A stretch of DNA of 64,000 nucleotides from NCBI RefSeq assembly GCF_003462685.1, contig NZ_QRVE01000001.1, positions 225,421-289,420 on the forward strand, written 5' to 3'. The position numbers and the translations under genes were made by a program. This document shows positions 61,949 to 64,000 of the stretch, piece by piece. Each line of letters begins with the position of its first letter. Position 1 is the first letter of the stretch. Under the pieces are notes generated by a model. The model did not search any database. It had not been told where the DNA came from and saw nothing but the letters and a program-made list of their open reading frames with translations. The DNA comes from Collinsella sp. AF23-4AC (lineage in GTDB: Bacteria; Actinomycetota; Coriobacteriia; Coriobacteriales; Coriobacteriaceae).

Positions 61949-62233
61949 CTACATCACCATGTTCAGCGCGTTCACAAATTCCTGAGCCTTCGCACGGCTA
62001 CTCAGGCTAAAGACGCAAGCGGTCAACAATCGATTGCGCAGAAAAACGTCGCAGCCCTTGATCCTGTTGATCCCCGTGATGTCCTTAAGATAGACAATCT
62101 CGGTGTGCTTGCCGCCGAAAGTGCCCTTCTTGAGCACCTCAATACGGTTGGGGTAGACCTTAACGTCTTTAAACCTACCCGAACCCTTGTCCTGAAACAG
62201 CAAGGTGTTGTTGTCTATGCGCGTCAAATCCAT
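61949..62233 (-). CDS. Small protein with PH-like fold, uncertain
   Basis: The 94-residue frame starts MDLTRIDNNTLLFQDKGS, with strands then KDITGINRIKG and a helix KAQEFVNALNMVM, like short bacterial PH-type or DUF1696-like domains. The start at 62233 is chosen over the GTG at 62263 but neither has a clear RBS. It is convergent with the PI-PLC-like gene. The function is unknown. Confidence 0.55.
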   Translation of the reverse strand: MDLTRIDNNTLLFQDKGSGRFKDVKVYPNRIEVLKKGTFGGKHTEIVYLKDITGINRIKGCDVFLRNRLLTACVFSLSSRAKAQEFVNALNMVM

Positions 62234-62464
62234 AGGGCTCGTTAAAACTATCTCTATGGCCACATTTTAGTCACCGCAAACCCTTTTCGCGGTCGTGCGC
62301 AGAGCACCAAAATCGTGTCCGCACGAGCAAATAGACTAATACAACAAGGAATATAAGCCGTTATCCAAGGATTGCGACGTAAAACAAAGGATTAGCAATG
62401 GCTAAGATTTAAGTCAGAAAAACCCTTAGGAAGTGCTAATATATAGTTATTGAAAGAGGCTGAG

Positions 62465-62635
62465 ATGCAGAGACGCGAATTGATCCGTATCCTCGAAGAA
62501 GCCGGCTTCATCTCGAAAGGAGGCACTAATCACGAGAAGTTCGTCAAAGGAGATAAACTCGTGCTCGTGAAACGCCACCGAGAGATTGAGGATCAAATTG
62601 CCAAAAGAATCCTAAGGCAGGCAGGGCTTCGATAG
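62465..62635 (+). CDS. hicA: HicA-type mRNA interferase toxin
   Basis: The 56-residue protein has the HicA layout: basic start MQRRELIRILEEAGF, then GGTNHEKF with the catalytic His, and VKRHREIEDQIAKRILRQAG. It is the mRNA interferase toxin, held in check by HicB. AGAGG lies upstream of the ATG at 62465. hicB follows 45 bases later. Typical order hicA-hicB. Confidence 0.9.
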   Translation: MQRRELIRILEEAGFISKGGTNHEKFVKGDKLVLVKRHREIEDQIAKRILRQAGLR

Positions 62636-62680
62636 CTCATCCTCATCACATTTCGCATCGCTTTTTAGAGGAGATCTTGC

Positions 62681-63133
62681 ATGGTTTACGTATGGGAATT
62701 TGAGTTCTTTGATTCGGACGGTATGGTCGATGCCGTGCCATGTGGCTCGCTGGGCGGAGGAGGAACGTTTGGCTCCGATCTAAACGACGCTGTCGAAAGC
62801 GCCGCTGATTTTCTCGCATGTATGGTCGACGATCACCTTATGGGTGGCGTCGATCTTCCCGCGCCAGACTTCGGACATGAGCCGCGACACGGCGGCAAGA
62901 TTATCGCCGTAGCCGTCAGCCGCGAACTCGCCGACATCCCCGCCGTCACCGCAGCGGATGCCGCGCGCATGCTCGGTGTTAGCTCAGCACGGGTATCGCA
63001 ACTGATAAATGCTGGGCTGTTGGATTCTTGGAAGGACGGCACCAAGCGCATGGTGTCCAAAGCTTCCATCGAGGCACGACTCGCCGACGCACCAAAGGCA
63101 GGGCGCCCGAAAGAGGTCCCTATTGCCGTATAA
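62681..63133 (+). CDS. hicB: HicB-like antitoxin with HTH
   Basis: The 150-residue antitoxin has a HicB-type N-terminal domain (WEFEFFDSDGMVDAVPCGS, GGGGTFG, VESAADFLACMV). The C-terminal part is a helix-turn-helix with DAARMLGVSSARVSQLINAGL. The order HicB domain then HTH, at 150 residues, suits the larger HicB type. GAGGAG lies upstream. It neutralises HicA and likely represses the operon. Confidence 0.88.
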   Translation: MVYVWEFEFFDSDGMVDAVPCGSLGGGGTFGSDLNDAVESAADFLACMVDDHLMGGVDLPAPDFGHEPRHGGKIIAVAVSRELADIPAVTAADAARMLGVSSARVSQLINAGLLDSWKDGTKRMVSKASIEARLADAPKAGRPKEVPIAV

Positions 63134-63183
63134 AGCAATAGCGTTGCGGGTTTTTCATTTGTTAGATTAGCTGACAAGCTCTT

Positions 63184-63214
63184 CCAATTCGGGACTCACT
63201 GCGTCCCGAATTGG
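63184..63214. repeat. Perfect palindrome between hicB and glycohydrolase gene
   Basis: CCAATTCGGGAC and GTCCCGAATTGG flank TCACTGC. No U tract follows, so it may be an operator or an attenuator rather than a terminator. Confidence 0.6.
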
Positions 63215-63275
63215 GATGGACATATTGCCGCAGGTAGCCGCGCATCCTCAATCCAAAGTACGAGAGGTGTTTCCC

Positions 63276-64000
63276 ATGACAGACAGACCGAAAACAACGC
63301 TGCGCGACTGCATCTATGGACTTGCCGTCGGCGACGCGTTGGGCGTTCCCTACGAGTTCAGGCCTCGTGGCACGTTCGAATGCACCGACATGATCGGCTA
63401 CGGCACGCACGGGCAGCCCGCCGGCACCTGGAGCGATGACACGTCCATGACGCTTGCTACCTGCGACTCGATTAGAGAGCTTGGGCACATCGACACCGCA
63501 GACATGCGAGACAAGTTCGTAAGCTGGATTGCCCGTGGCGAGTATACAATCGACGGCGTTTTCGATTACGGCGGCACGACCGCCCGCGCCTTGCACACCG
63601 GCAAAGGAGGCTCCGGCGAACGCGACAACGGTAACGGTTCGCTCATGCGCATCGCGCCCCTGGCGTTTGTCGACGCGACTGACGACGAGATCTGCGAGGT
63701 CTCCGCGATAACGCACGCTCACAGAACATCGACCGACGCATGCGTCATATTTGTCGAGCTGATGAGGGACGTGATGAACGGTGCACTTCCCTCATGGGTG
63801 CTCCAGCTGAAAGACGTGCCCGAGCGTGGAATCAGGTCAGGTGGCTTCGTGCGCGACACGCTTAAAGCCGCCACCTGGTGCTTTGTGAACACCAACAGTT
63901 ACGAAGAGTGCGTCCTTGCCGCCGTCAACCTGGGCGACGACACCGACACCACCGCAGCCGTCGCCGGCGCCCTCGCCGGCACGGCATACGGTATCGACGC
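63276..64000 (+). CDS. ADP-ribosylglycohydrolase, partial at window end
   Basis: The first 241 residues of an ADP-ribosylglycohydrolase-family protein are visible. It has GLAVGDALGVPYEF, GTWSDDTSMTLA (metal-binding), RDNGNGSLMRIAPLA and NLGDDTDTTAAVAGALAG, all landmarks of the DraG/ARH family. GAGAGG lies nine bases before the ATG at 63276. It continues past the window end. It reverses ADP-ribosylation of proteins or nucleic acids. The nearby HicAB pair may be coincidence. Confidence 0.92.
   Translation, partial: MTDRPKTTLRDCIYGLAVGDALGVPYEFRPRGTFECTDMIGYGTHGQPAGTWSDDTSMTLATCDSIRELGHIDTADMRDKFVSWIARGEYTIDGVFDYGGTTARALHTGKGGSGERDNGNGSLMRIAPLAFVDATDDEICEVSAITHAHRTSTDACVIFVELMRDVMNGALPSWVLQLKDVPERGIRSGGFVRDTLKAATWCFVNTNSYEECVLAAVNLGDDTDTTAAVAGALAGTAYGID

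Noticed and set aside
1..64000. tRNA or rRNA genes, prophage or complete insertion sequence
   Set aside because: No cloverleaf, rRNA-like stretch, integrase, transposase or phage structural gene could be seen in the window.

Overview
The window looks like a chromosomal segment of a high-GC gut Coriobacteriia species, most like Collinsella. This rests on codon use, the gene set (pst operon, class III fructose bisphosphatase, GtrA and DegV paralogues, ABC-F) and the Tat/lipoprotein/sortase-type surface proteins, not on a database match. I found no rRNA, tRNA, CRISPR array, complete insertion sequence or prophage. Most of the window is core metabolism, interrupted by short, often AT-richer accessory inserts and by families of palindromic intergenic repeats.

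Layout. 0-2.3 kb: end of a minus-strand gene, then an overlapping pair, MazG-like pyrophosphohydrolase plus GIY-YIG/DUF2075 ATPase. 2.4-4.9 kb: serine synthesis (serC, serA). 5.1-15.6 kb: housekeeping genes (M20 peptidase, two tandem histidine phosphatases, nitroreductase, HdeD-like protein, YaiI, a metal permease, an exonuclease) with two distantly related orphan proteins (5155-6204 and 14391-15581) that resemble AbiEi/DUF559-type proteins. 15.9-18.7 kb: a metal-resistance unit of an SmtB-type repressor, a free HMA metallochaperone and a P1B ATPase, with matching operators. 19-31.8 kb: DtxR-type regulator, HAD phosphatases, ABC-F, pstSCAB, dipeptidase, DegV, LOG-like protein and tgt. 31.8-37.9 kb: short-chain dehydrogenase, tail-anchored coiled-coil protein, queA and queH, with two copies of a 127-bp structured repeat. 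38-47 kb: divergent MetRS-like protein, RsmB/F-like methyltransferase, a TIM-barrel-like protein, DegV, fbp and two GtrA proteins. 47-52.3 kb: a cobalamin-riboswitch-controlled operon for two DUF4430 (transcobalamin-like) surface proteins. 52.3-58 kb: UbiB kinase, phasin-like protein, C69 dipeptidase, folD and fchA. 58-64 kb: lipoprotein, a Tat-exported and apparently sortase-anchored PI-PLC-like protein, HicAB toxin-antitoxin and the start of an ADP-ribosylglycohydrolase.

How genes work together. serC/serA make serine. pstSCAB imports phosphate. Tgt, QueA and QueH cover the late steps of queuosine formation with no early-pathway genes here, which suits preQ1 salvage. FolD and FchA handle one-carbon folates. 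The repressor, chaperone and ATPase form a Zn/Cd-type efflux circuit.

The best candidate for an undescribed system is the riboswitch-controlled operon at 47228-52245. It encodes a 1,289-residue anchored protein with four DUF4430 repeats, a PQQ-type propeller and an InlB-like module, followed by a second DUF4430 protein. A reasonable inference is a cell-surface corrinoid-capture apparatus in a Gram-positive gut bacterium.
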